The notes below the pieces were generated by a model that worked only from the letters and a program-made list of their open reading frames with translations, searched no databases and was not told the DNA's origin. From the NCBI RefSeq assembly GCF_900215535.1, contig NZ_OCND01000012.1, positions 52,797-116,796 on the forward strand: 64,000 bases of DNA, written 5' to 3'. Numbering within the stretch: the stretch's first letter is position 1; each line of letters starts with the position of its first letter. This document shows, piece by piece, positions 48,687 to 56,710 of this stretch. Origin of the DNA: Pseudoxanthomonas wuyuanensis (GTDB taxonomy: Bacteria > Pseudomonadota > Gammaproteobacteria > Xanthomonadales > Xanthomonadaceae). The position numbers were made by a program, and so were the translations under genes.

Positions 48687-48815
48687 CAGCAATTGCATCG
48701 GTCTAGAATGAGCTGCAACAGCTTGTTCATGCCAAACCCGCTTCGCGAGCCGACCAGGTTCCGACCTCAGTGATTGCAGATCCTGTGCGTCGGGCCCAAC
48801 CAACCGAGGAACGGA

Positions 48816-49167
48816 GTGCGCCCGGAGAAAGTCTTCGCAATCAAGTTCTCGAGCGTGTACCCGCTGTACGTCAAGAAGGTGGAGTCCAAGGGCCGATCGA
48901 AAGAAGAACTCGATCGGGTCATCCACTGGTTGACGGGTTATAGCGAAGAAGGATTGCGGCACCAGATTTGACGCCGACAACAGCCTTGAGACCTTTTTCG
49001 CGCAAGCGCCGCAGCTGAATCCCAACGCCCCGCTTATCAAAGGCGCGGTGTGCGGGATCCGGGTGGAGGAGATTGAGAACCCGCTGATGCAGAAGATCCG
49101 CTACCTGGACAAGCTGGTCGATGAGCTGGCAAAGAGGAAGGCGCTGGAGAAGATTCTGCGGACCTAG
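48816..49167 (+). pseudogene. DUF2200 copy 2, frameshifted
   Basis: Starts at a GTG (48816) matching the start of copy 1. The frame breaks at about 48966-48969, where a single extra T (CAGATTT for CAGATT) introduces a TGA. Removing one T restores a full-length protein ending at the TAG at 49165: [27 protein letters not shown] and onward. The last about 60 bases are almost identical to copies 1 and 3, although the 5' half is more divergent. It directly abuts a relic of the hipB promoter. Confidence 0.88.
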
Positions 49168-49173
49168 TCTGGG

Positions 49174-49236
49174 TACGCTTCGCCATACCAAATTAAATCT
49201 CTATTCCGGGCTGGAAACACAAGTTAATTTTGGATT
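49174..49236 (-). pseudogene. relic of hipB 5' end and operator
   Basis: On the minus strand the first five codons of hipB (MAKRT) remain, followed upstream by the operator arms CCAAATTAA (49188-49196) and TTAATTTTGG (49224-49233) with similar spacing to the site at 46807. The rest of hipB and hipA is gone. It begins six bases after the DUF2200 pseudogene stop. Confidence 0.8.
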
Positions 49237-49362
49237 CTCAGGATTGCCCAAGAGTGGCAGACATCACTACCGGACCGGCAGACCCCGTAGCCAGACTGTC
49301 GGGGGACGTGGTCGATGCTCATGAGCGATAGCTGCGCAGTGGAGCGTGACGATGCGATTCCG

Positions 49363-50760
49363 TCACGGCTTCGATGCCGATGAGTCGGTGGGGGTGAGAA
49401 GGAACAGGCGGGCGCCATGTGGCGCGACCTCTGGATTGAAAGTGCCGTGCACCGGCTTCAGCGGCGTGCGGCTCCATAGGTCCCGCACCTGCACCTGTCC
49501 CTGCAGTCCCAGCGCGGACATCTCTACCGGGACCGGGCGGTTGCCGGCGGCCGCGGCGCTGGCGTCGCGGGTGTCGAACACCGCCAGGTACTTGCCCTTG
49601 CCATCCGCCGCATCGGCCACCCAGGCGATCAGCCCGTCGTCGGTGCGGAACAGTTGGCGGTTGTGCGCACTGTGCTGGTTGACCGCGAGTACCTCGTCGT
49701 TGGTAAGCAGGGACAGGGTGAACGGATCGGTCCGGGTCAGGTCGCCGCCGTGGATCAGCGGCGAACGCGCGATGCTCCACAAGGTCATCAGGGTGATCTG
49801 CTCGTCGCGGGTGAAACGGGTAGGCCGATCGAACTCGACGATGCCCAGCGGCAGCATGTCCGCATCCGGCCAAGCGCCAGCGGTACGGTACGGCGTCCAG
49901 TCGTGCAGGCGCTTGAACTGATCCAGCAGCAGTTCCCAATGGTCCCAGAAATCGTCGCTGATCCGCCACATATTGGCGTGCTGGTTGACGTGAGCGCCGG
50001 CGGACAAGGGCGTTTCGCCCGGCGAGGTGCTCAACACGATGGGCCGGCCGGTTTTGTCGATCGCCTTGCGGATGGCTTCGATTTCGGCTTGGTGTTCCTG
50101 GTAAGGGCGGCTGAGATCGTCGACCTTGACGAAGTCCACGCCCCAGTCGGCCAACTGTTGCATCAGCGAGTCGTAGTACCCCTGCGCACCCGGCTTGGAC
50201 ATGTCCACGCCGTACATGTCCGGATTCCAGGAGCAGATGCTGTTGATGTCGGCGATGTCCGCGGCGCGCAGATGGGTGCCCAACAGCGGTGTGTTCTGCT
50301 TGACCGCCTGGCGCGGGATGCCGCGCATCATGTGAACGCCGAACTTCAGCCCCTTGCTGTGCACGTAGTCGGCCAGCGGTTTGAAGCCCTGGCCGCCGGC
50401 GGCCGAAGGAAACTTCTCCGGTGCCGGCACCAGGCGGCTGAAGTCGTCCATGGTCAGCGCGGCGCCTTCTTCGTAGCCGTGGCCCTGGGCGGTGGGCTGG
50501 TACCACTGGATATCCACCGTGATGTACTGCCAGCCGTGCGCCTTGAGCTTGTCTGCCATGAAGTCGGTCTGCTGCTTGATCTGCGCTTCCGTCACCGTGG
50601 TGCCGAAGGCATCCCAGCTATTCCAGCCCATCGGTGGCGTGGCGGCCCATTGATGGAAATCCTGCGAGGGCGGCGCGGCCATTGCCGTGGCAGTCACCAG
50701 CAGCAGGTTGCCGACAAGCAGCGGGGTTCCTAGAAATCGCAGAAAGCTTGATCGACGCAT
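49363..50760 (-). CDS. secreted GH27 alpha-galactosidase
   Basis: 465 residues with a signal peptide ending near AMAA. The GH27 barrel begins PPMGWNSWDAFGT. The nucleophile aspartate is in the FVKVDDLS segment and the acid/base in WRISDDFWDHW. A C-terminal beta domain follows (about residues 370-455). It removes terminal alpha-galactose from plant or oligosaccharide material outside the inner membrane. It stands alone, without a visible transporter or regulator, inside the rearranged DUF2200 region. Confidence 0.93.
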   Translation of the reverse strand: MRRSSFLRFLGTPLLVGNLLLVTATAMAAPPSQDFHQWAATPPMGWNSWDAFGTTVTEAQIKQQTDFMADKLKAHGWQYITVDIQWYQPTAQGHGYEEGAALTMDDFSRLVPAPEKFPSAAGGQGFKPLADYVHSKGLKFGVHMMRGIPRQAVKQNTPLLGTHLRAADIADINSICSWNPDMYGVDMSKPGAQGYYDSLMQQLADWGVDFVKVDDLSRPYQEHQAEIEAIRKAIDKTGRPIVLSTSPGETPLSAGAHVNQHANMWRISDDFWDHWELLLDQFKRLHDWTPYRTAGAWPDADMLPLGIVEFDRPTRFTRDEQITLMTLWSIARSPLIHGGDLTRTDPFTLSLLTNDEVLAVNQHSAHNRQLFRTDDGLIAWVADAADGKGKYLAVFDTRDASAAAAGNRPVPVEMSALGLQGQVQVRDLWSRTPLKPVHGTFNPEVAPHGARLFLLTPTDSSASKP

Positions 50761-50810
50761 GGACTACTCCGGTTCTCTGGGCGGTCACAGCGACCGCAGA
50801 CAGCGCGCAG

Positions 50811-50822
50811 GGTGGCGCCACC
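50811..50822. promoter_or_regulatory. 12-bp palindrome upstream of the alpha-galactosidase
   Basis: GGTGGCGCCACC is a perfect palindrome about 50 bases before the start at 50760. Sugar-responsive LacI-type sites have this GCGC-centred form, but no LacI gene lies in the window. Nearby, TGGAC ... GTCCA (50837-50857) is a weaker inverted repeat. Confidence 0.35.
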
Positions 50823-50960
50823 GGGGCAGGTTAGGGTGGACGGCGACCGTCGGTCCAATGAAAAGATTCGCAGCAGCGATGCCAAATTGACGTGACGCTT
50901 TGCAGCATTGACGAAGGCCATTGGCAAACTACGCCGACCGGAAGCTCGGTTTATAGCCCG

Positions 50961-51003
50961 TGTTGAAACAGTTCACTGACCCCCATTTTGGACCCCCATT
51001 TTG
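50961..51003. mobile_element. possible IS end relic
   Basis: The sequence contains GACCCCCATTTTG twice in tandem, a style of repeated terminal sequence seen at IS21-type ends. The second repeat runs straight into the truncated DUF2200 copy. No transposase remains, so this is suggestive only. Confidence 0.35.
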
Positions 51004-51176
51004 CGCAAGCGCCGCGGTTCAATCCCAATGCCGCGCTGATCAAAGGCGTGGTATGCGGGATCCGGGTGGAAGAGGTCGAACACCCGCTCATGCAGAAGAT
51101 CCGCTACCTGGACAAGCTGGTCGATGAGCTGGCAAAGGGAAAGGCACTGGAGAAGATTCTGCGCAAGCCAGCGTAG
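50998..51176 (+). pseudogene. DUF2200 copy 3, 5'-truncated
   Basis: Only the last about 57 codons remain ([22 protein letters not shown] to KILRKPA), almost identical in DNA to copy 1. It starts right after the repeated GACCCCCATTTTG. The absence of the first half and of a ribosome site argues that it is not expressed as a functional protein. Confidence 0.85.
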
Positions 51177-51269
51177 CCTGGATAACCCCGGACGCCTGAC
51201 ATGGGATGGCGCGTTTCCCCGGGCGTGGCCTTTGGCCTTACCCACGCTTGCCTGCAGCCGGTGGACCCC

Positions 51270-51920
51270 TCAGCCTGCCTGCGTCGCTTCAAAAACCGCA
51301 AGCTGCGCGGCAAACGCGCGCTGGTAGGCGGGCCGGGCTTCGCCGCGGGCCACATACGCGGCCAGGTTGGGGTATTCCTCCAGCAGGCCCGAACCTTTCA
51401 GCCGCAGCAGCACCGACACCAACAGCAGGTCGCCGGCGCTGAACCCGCCGTCCAGCCAGTCGGCATCGCCCAGGTGGGCGGACAGCTGGCCCAGCCGCGT
51501 GCGCACGCGCTGCTCCAGCATTGCCATGCGCGGCGCGTACCAGGCCTCGCGGCTCTCCAGCAGCCTGGCCATCTCGCGCTCCACGATGGGCGGTTCCATC
51601 GTGCTGACCGCGGCAAACATCCACGCGCCCGCGCGCACCCGGGCATTGGCGTCGTCCGGCAGCAGGCCGGCATGGCGCTGCGCCAGGTGCAGCACGATGG
51701 CGCCGGAATCGAACAGCGCAAGATCGCCTTTCTCATAAGTGGGTATCTGTCCAAACGGCTGCAGCGCCAGGTGCGCGCGCTGCTTCATGGCCTTGAAGGA
51801 AAGCAGCCGCACGTCGTAAGGCTGGCCCACCTCTTCCAGTGCCCAGCGCACACGCATGTCGCGCGCCAGGCCCCGGCCGCGGTCCGGCGATTGCGCAAAG
51901 GCGGTGATGGTGGCGGTCAT
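51270..51920 (-). CDS. glutathione S-transferase family protein
   Basis: 216 residues from the ATG at 51920, which has GGAG 9 bases upstream. The thioredoxin-like N-terminal domain has the substrate segment FGQIPTYEKGDLALFDSGAIVLHLA (Pro and Asp-Ser contacts to glutathione). The helical C-terminal domain follows (LDGGFSAGDLLLVSVLLRL). The catalytic residue at the N-terminus is not obvious. The substrate is unknown. Confidence 0.92.
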   Translation of the reverse strand: MTATITAFAQSPDRGRGLARDMRVRWALEEVGQPYDVRLLSFKAMKQRAHLALQPFGQIPTYEKGDLALFDSGAIVLHLAQRHAGLLPDDANARVRAGAWMFAAVSTMEPPIVEREMARLLESREAWYAPRMAMLEQRVRTRLGQLSAHLGDADWLDGGFSAGDLLLVSVLLRLKGSGLLEEYPNLAAYVARGEARPAYQRAFAAQLAVFEATQAG

Positions 51921-52216
51921 GGGCAGGGCTCCTGGTGATGCGGCCACGCTGTCGCGCCGCGATTCGGTCAGAGCCGATTGCCCTGCCTTCATGGTGTAGA
52001 CGAACGGCCGAATCGGGACTCGACAAACCAGTGAAGAGATTCCCCCGGCCGCGCAGGCAATCCCCGCGTAGCGGCGCGATGGTCCTGGCAGTCAGTGCGC
52101 AGGGCGGTTGCCGCAGATCGCGACGTCCAGGGCGTTCCGACAAGCGGACCCAGCGCACGCTTCAATAGTGCGTTGAATCGCGCTATGGTCCCCAACGGGG
52201 TAAATGGGGACGCCAC

Positions 52217-53035
52217 ATGGGACGTGGTAGGAAAAACTTCTTCAATGATCTGGCCGTCCTGCCCTGGCCTGTTGGCCTGGGGGTGGGTGCGCTCGGCTAC
52301 CTTTTCATCGCGCACGGCATACCGTTGTGGTTCGCCCGCCAGGGCGGAGCGCTTGCGCAGGCGTTCGCCAACGGCGCCAATCCATTCCGGCCGCTGGCGT
52401 GGCTGTTCTTCGCCTTGTGTGCCATTGCCGCCACCGCATCGTTCCTCAGCGCACGCCGCAAGCGCCGCCTGCTGGATACGCGCACCGGCCTGGACAGCAT
52501 TGCCGCATTGGGTTGGCGCGACTTCGAACGGCTGGTCGGCGAAGCCTTCCGCCGGCAGGGCTATAGCGTGGAAGAAACCGGCCTGGGCGGCGCCGATGGC
52601 GGCATCGACCTGATCCTGCGCAAGGGCGGCAGGCGCACCCTGGTGCAATGCAAGCAATGGCGGCGCGAAAAAGTGCCGGTGAATGTCGTCCGCGAGATGT
52701 ATGGCCTGCTGGCGCACCATGGCGCGGATGAAGTGCGCATCGCCGCTTTGGGTGGATTTACGCCGGATGCGGCGCGGTTTGCTGATGGAAAGCCGATTGA
52801 GTTGATTGATGGGCCGGCCTTGCTGGCGATGATCCGGGAGGTGCAGCGGGCGGGCAGCGTTGCGGAAGGAATGCAGGCGAGGGTAGACCCGGTGTTCAGT
52901 ACAGAAGGTCTGCAGGAATCATCCGCGCCCCATTGCCCGCGTTGCGATGCGCCGATGGTGCGTCGTAGCAATCGGCGAACGGGCGAGGCGTTCTGGGGGT
53001 GTCCGGCATTTCCTATTTGCCGAGAGACGATGTGA
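52217..53035 (+). CDS. membrane-anchored Mrr-like restriction endonuclease with zinc ribbon
   Basis: 272 residues. Two membrane segments (about 12-38 and 57-78) precede an Mrr_cat nuclease domain (about 93-200) with the catalytic motif GGADGGIDLIL and QCKQW, that is D-x(n)-QxK. A C-terminal topoisomerase-type zinc ribbon (HCPRCDAPMVRRSNRR...CPAFPIC) completes it. Such proteins are annotated as restriction endonucleases and may cleave incoming DNA near the membrane. It borders the lower-GC defence island on its host-like side. Confidence 0.9.
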   Translation: MGRGRKNFFNDLAVLPWPVGLGVGALGYLFIAHGIPLWFARQGGALAQAFANGANPFRPLAWLFFALCAIAATASFLSARRKRRLLDTRTGLDSIAALGWRDFERLVGEAFRRQGYSVEETGLGGADGGIDLILRKGGRRTLVQCKQWRREKVPVNVVREMYGLLAHHGADEVRIAALGGFTPDAARFADGKPIELIDGPALLAMIREVQRAGSVAEGMQARVDPVFSTEGLQESSAPHCPRCDAPMVRRSNRRTGEAFWGCPAFPICRETM

Positions 53036-53133
53036 CCAATGAACGTGAAGTATCCATTCTTGGCTATCACCCGCGGAATAGCCGCAAAACCGAGTTTCTC
53101 TAATCGTTCGCACTGATGTTCCAGGAGGAGGAC

Positions 53134-54090
53134 ATGACAGCAACGAAGCTCCTGAGCGAGCACGCAAGTTTGGCTCTAAGGCTGTCGCGATCAAGAGACA
53201 AGCTTGATCAGCTATCGGAGAAATTGGCTCATCACAGGCATGTAGAAGCCTTTGACGGTGCAATATTTGCTGCTGGATCTTACGGCCGTCTAGAAGCTGG
53301 AACTAACTCCGATCTAGATGTTTTTGCTATTGGGCGCAGTGAATCTTGTACTCCGCTGAGTAACGTAAGGATCTTAGGTGCTATAGCCGATATCAATGAT
53401 CAGCTATCTCTTCCTCCATTCGATGAGTCGATGCGGTTCTTCAAGGTCTACACCGAGGGCGATTTGGTGAGCAATTTAGGAAAGCCGAAGGACGACACAG
53501 AGAACTCATTTACCGCACGAATGCTGTTGATGCTGGAGGGTCGAGCTATATTTGGGCAGAGCAAGCATGAAGAGCTTGTTGACAAAGTTGTGCAGAACTA
53601 TTTTCGAGACAACAAAGGAAAGAAGAATTACAGGCCATTGTTTCTATTGAACGATCTTCTTAGGTACTGGAGAACCCTTTGCCTAAACTATGAAGATACA
53701 AGGAGTGATCCAAACAGAAAATGGAGAAAGAAAAATCTTAACTTGAGGTTTAGTCGTCTAAGTACGGTGTTCTCCACGGTAGCATTGCTACTTCAGTTAA
53801 GACCATCTTCAGCAGAGCAGTTCTTGCCCTACGTAAAAATGACGCCATTTGAGCGTCTCGCATCTTCGCTTGATGCGACAAGTTGCCAGGGCATGCATGG
53901 AGAGTTCTCTGAGCTCCTGAACGACTATGAGTGGTTTCTGGAACTGAAAGACTCGCGTGGAGATGATTTCGAGTTGGCCAAAGATCTGATGGATCAGGCA
54001 AGAGTGCGCGCGGATAAGGTTGCTAACTTCTATCAAAAATTGTTTAGAAGAAGCGAATTCGAAGAACTGTCGAGATACTTGGTCATCTAA
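53134..54090 (+). CDS. Pol-beta superfamily nucleotidyltransferase (candidate defence operon, gene 1)
   Basis: 318 residues from the ATG at 53134, which has a strong AGGAGGAG at 53123-53130; a less likely ATG lies at 53116. An N-terminal helical stretch leads to the nucleotidyltransferase signature G48-S49-Y-G-R and then SDLD with D60 and D62. The third acid is uncertain. A helical C-terminal half (about residues 165-310, with NDLLRYWRTLCLNYE) recalls the substrate-binding domains of GlnD/DUF294-like or CD-NTase-like enzymes. GC content is visibly below that of its surroundings. The stop overlaps the next ATG (TAATG), so it is coupled to a 2H phosphoesterase. What it transfers, and to what, is unknown. 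Confidence 0.85.
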   Translation: MTATKLLSEHASLALRLSRSRDKLDQLSEKLAHHRHVEAFDGAIFAAGSYGRLEAGTNSDLDVFAIGRSESCTPLSNVRILGAIADINDQLSLPPFDESMRFFKVYTEGDLVSNLGKPKDDTENSFTARMLLMLEGRAIFGQSKHEELVDKVVQNYFRDNKGKKNYRPLFLLNDLLRYWRTLCLNYEDTRSDPNRKWRKKNLNLRFSRLSTVFSTVALLLQLRPSSAEQFLPYVKMTPFERLASSLDATSCQGMHGEFSELLNDYEWFLELKDSRGDDFELAKDLMDQARVRADKVANFYQKLFRRSEFEELSRYLVI

Positions 54091-54671
54091 TGTCATCGCA
54101 CTTTGTATTCATTGTGTTTGATGACCCGTACGTCGTTGGCGTGTTGGACTTTCTTGTTGAAGCATTAAATGGACGCAGATGGCAGCAGCCTCCTCACTTG
54201 ACCATTCAGGGTCCGCTGCCTGAGAGACCAACTGCGACAGCTATTGAACACATTGACAAAACGCTAGGGGGAACGCAGCTACTAATCGCGAATCCAGGCA
54301 TTTTTGAGACTATGAGTGGCGCTGCAGTCTATCTGCGAGTAGAGAACGAGAGCTTGCGTCGGGTTTGGAACAAGCCCGACTACCCGATAGAAAAGTATGG
54401 CTTCAATCCACATATAACTTTGTACGATGGCCCTGATGTAGAGATGGCACAACGAGCTCATCGCTTTCTTCGCTCTGGCAAGCACAGAGTTGAACTGCTG
54501 TGTGACCAATACTCAGTTGTTCCATACGTATCCAAGCAAATCGAGCTCTTCCCAAGAGACGATGTTGTAGGTGACGAAAAAGCCATCCAAAGAATGATTG
54601 CGTCAGGGAAAGTTGGTAGCGCCTTCCGAGCTTCATTTATGGCTGAGATAAGTAAACGACAAGAGCATTAG
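54090..54671 (+). CDS. 2H phosphoesterase / 2'-5' RNA ligase-like protein (candidate defence operon, gene 2)
   Basis: 193 residues. Two HxT motifs, H36-L-T38 in PPHLTIQGP and H108-I-T110 in NPHITLYDGP, define the 2H phosphoesterase superfamily (LigT, CPDase, AKAP7-like; also the phage anti-CBASS nuclease Acb1). Such enzymes open 2',3'-cyclic phosphates or cleave 2'-5' linkages. Coupling to a nucleotidyltransferase suggests that it trims, repairs or degrades the product of gene 1. The lower GC matches gene 1. Confidence 0.88.
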   Translation: MSSHFVFIVFDDPYVVGVLDFLVEALNGRRWQQPPHLTIQGPLPERPTATAIEHIDKTLGGTQLLIANPGIFETMSGAAVYLRVENESLRRVWNKPDYPIEKYGFNPHITLYDGPDVEMAQRAHRFLRSGKHRVELLCDQYSVVPYVSKQIELFPRDDVVGDEKAIQRMIASGKVGSAFRASFMAEISKRQEH

Positions 54672-54764
54672 TGCGAAGGTCGGAGTGCGCGTGGTGAGCC
54701 TCAGCTCCACGTCAATTCAGTCGCTCTGACGTTGGGATTAGCTGGATCACCTCAACCTATCTAA

Positions 54765-55274
54765 CTAACTTTGATGACCGAAAGCGTCAAGCAAAGCGTT
54801 CAACGTGTCTATTCGGCTTCGGGCTAGGTCAAACATCTCCTTACTGAAATGCCGAGCGATTAATTTTTCCTCATGTGCATGCCCATTGAACTGGCGAAGG
54901 AACGCCTGCTTGTTGGCTGCGGCCGTGTCTAGAGGTCGCCTTCCCGCGATGTCGAGCAGGAGACCTTCTAAGCAGGGTGCAGCGGCAAACATCAAAATGC
55001 CATTTTTTCGGCCCCGCCTTTCTACCTCTGTGCTCCAGTCAGTGTCGGTATCAAACAGGGCGCCAACGGCGTTGTATCCTCGAGCGAGGGCTATCGCCTG
55101 ATTGATCACGTTCTTCGCACCCTTTCCGCGCGCATTCGCGATAGTCACGCTAGGGCCCTGCATATTTGCCGTGTAAATTGATCGAAGGTATTGAAGAAGA
55201 AACTTTTCAGCGTACCCCTCGCCCACGATGAGCAGGGTCGGCCTGACAACCCGTGCACGACGAGGCAGAGTCAT
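54765..55274 (-). CDS. TOPRIM-like protein, RloB/AriB type
   Basis: 169 residues. A TOPRIM-like core is seen as the glutamate E19 in LLIVGEGYAEKFLLQYL and the D75-x-D77 pair in GALFDTDTDW. This matches RloB and DUF4435 (AriB of PARIS), small effectors that act with an SMC-like ATPase. The 4-base ATGA overlap with the ATPase gene confirms pairing. The activity, probably a nuclease set free on infection, is inferred. Confidence 0.72.
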   Translation of the reverse strand: MTLPRRARVVRPTLLIVGEGYAEKFLLQYLRSIYTANMQGPSVTIANARGKGAKNVINQAIALARGYNAVGALFDTDTDWSTEVERRGRKNGILMFAAAPCLEGLLLDIAGRRPLDTAAANKQAFLRQFNGHAHEEKLIARHFSKEMFDLARSRIDTLNALLDAFGHQS

Positions 55275-56452
55275 ACTTTTGGTACAGCGCCAAGGGCGCC
55301 GGATTCGTATTTGGCGCGAAGGTTGTCGTCACTACGAAGACCCTCGATCTCATCACCCCGGAATGCCTCACTCTCGCAGTCGTTCTTCTCAATAAAATAG
55401 ACTTGAGACTTCTGAAGAAGATCTAAGACCTTAGAGGAGTGACAGGTAAAGAGGATCTGAGCGGCATGAGGATTCGTCGACTCTTTGTCAAACAACTCCA
55501 GAATTGGCTCAAGGAGATTCGGATGGAGATCACTTTCCATCTCATCAATTGCCGCGACGCCGCCGTAATGCAAAACAAGCAGCAGTCTAGATAGAAGAAA
55601 GAATGCGGATTGAGTGCCGCTGGACTCCTGCTCCATCGGCAAGTGGTGTGTCAGACCCTCTTTGGTCTGGTGCTTGCCGAAAGAAGTCCAGATCTTCTGC
55701 GTAGATCCATCTGACTTTTTGTATTCCAGCTCCTCGATCGCAACATCTGACAGACCAAGATCCCAACTGGTCAGCAGGCTGATCATCGCAGGTCTGATAG
55801 CGTCGTTCTTGCCAAACAACTCCGAGGCAACCGACAAGGCTCCACCCAGCGAAACTCGGCCGTGAATGTTGATATTGGTGGCAAAGAAAAAGTCTGCCAC
55901 ATGCACTGCAGACTCGACGCCGTACTGTACGGCTGTCGAGATTAGAGACGCATTAGGCCTAACCTTTCTAGCTTCGTTCGGCGTGAAACCAAAGCCCTGT
56001 TGCTTGATTTCATAGCTCACTCCATCATCGGCCAAATCGCGTACGAAGACATACTTGAACCTACTCTGCTTCTTGTACAGAGCTTCATGTATCACGCGTT
56101 CTCTGGTCACCTCGAGCACATATCTCCAAACAACACCCTCTCTATCATCTGCTTCAATCTCAATCCTCGTGGGGTTTAAAGGAGTGGAGAAATGCGGGGT
56201 TACCGGAATTTTTGCTGATGGTTCGGAGGAGAAGGATTGGCTAATGAACCAAGATAGGAATGCCAAGGGTTTCAAGAACGCTGTCTTGCCTGCAGCGTTC
56301 GCTCCGAAAACGCCGAGTGCCGTAGTGACACGCTCGCCACTGGGCGACAGTCGTTGCCAACCTCGGACGGGGGAGTTCTTGTTGAGCGTTAACTTCAAGG
56401 CTATTTCATTCTTGAAGCTCTGAAAATTGCAAAATGATATCGATAGAAGCAT
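55271..56452 (-). CDS. AAA/SMC-like ATPase, RloA/AriA type
   Basis: 393 residues from the ATG at 56452. Walker A GANAAGKT (50-57) and the ABC-like Walker B AAIDEMESDLHP, then the switch region ILFTCHSSKVL, define an AAA_15/AAA_21-type OLD-like ATPase. With the following TOPRIM gene it forms the two-gene architecture of RloAB/PARIS-like abortive infection systems. The gene is AT-rich for this genome and convergent with the NTase/2H operon. Confidence 0.88.
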   Translation of the reverse strand: MLLSISFCNFQSFKNEIALKLTLNKNSPVRGWQRLSPSGERVTTALGVFGANAAGKTAFLKPLAFLSWFISQSFSSEPSAKIPVTPHFSTPLNPTRIEIEADDREGVVWRYVLEVTRERVIHEALYKKQSRFKYVFVRDLADDGVSYEIKQQGFGFTPNEARKVRPNASLISTAVQYGVESAVHVADFFFATNINIHGRVSLGGALSVASELFGKNDAIRPAMISLLTSWDLGLSDVAIEELEYKKSDGSTQKIWTSFGKHQTKEGLTHHLPMEQESSGTQSAFFLLSRLLLVLHYGGVAAIDEMESDLHPNLLEPILELFDKESTNPHAAQILFTCHSSKVLDLLQKSQVYFIEKNDCESEAFRGDEIEGLRSDDNLRAKYESGALGAVPKV

Positions 56453-56710
56453 GGCTAGTCCGCGCCCATTTTGGCAACATGCTGCCATAGTAGCCCCGTT
56501 TCCATACAGATTTTTGTGAAAAGATGACTTTATTGAAGAATTTTGAGCTAGGTAAAGCGGTTTTCAGCGGCTAGTTGAACCATACGGTTGGGTATGGATG
56601 GTGCTGACAAGCGCCCTGGCGGTTGCACCGCGAACACAATCGATGCGCAGGTACTGCGCTCAGCCGTCGGCCCGGGCAAGCCGGGCCGACGGTGGGACAC
56701 CGCGGGCGCC

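Noticed and set aside
53116..53133. Upstream ATG for the nucleotidyltransferase
   Set aside because: The AGGAGGAG ribosome site lies after this ATG and directly before the one at 53134.
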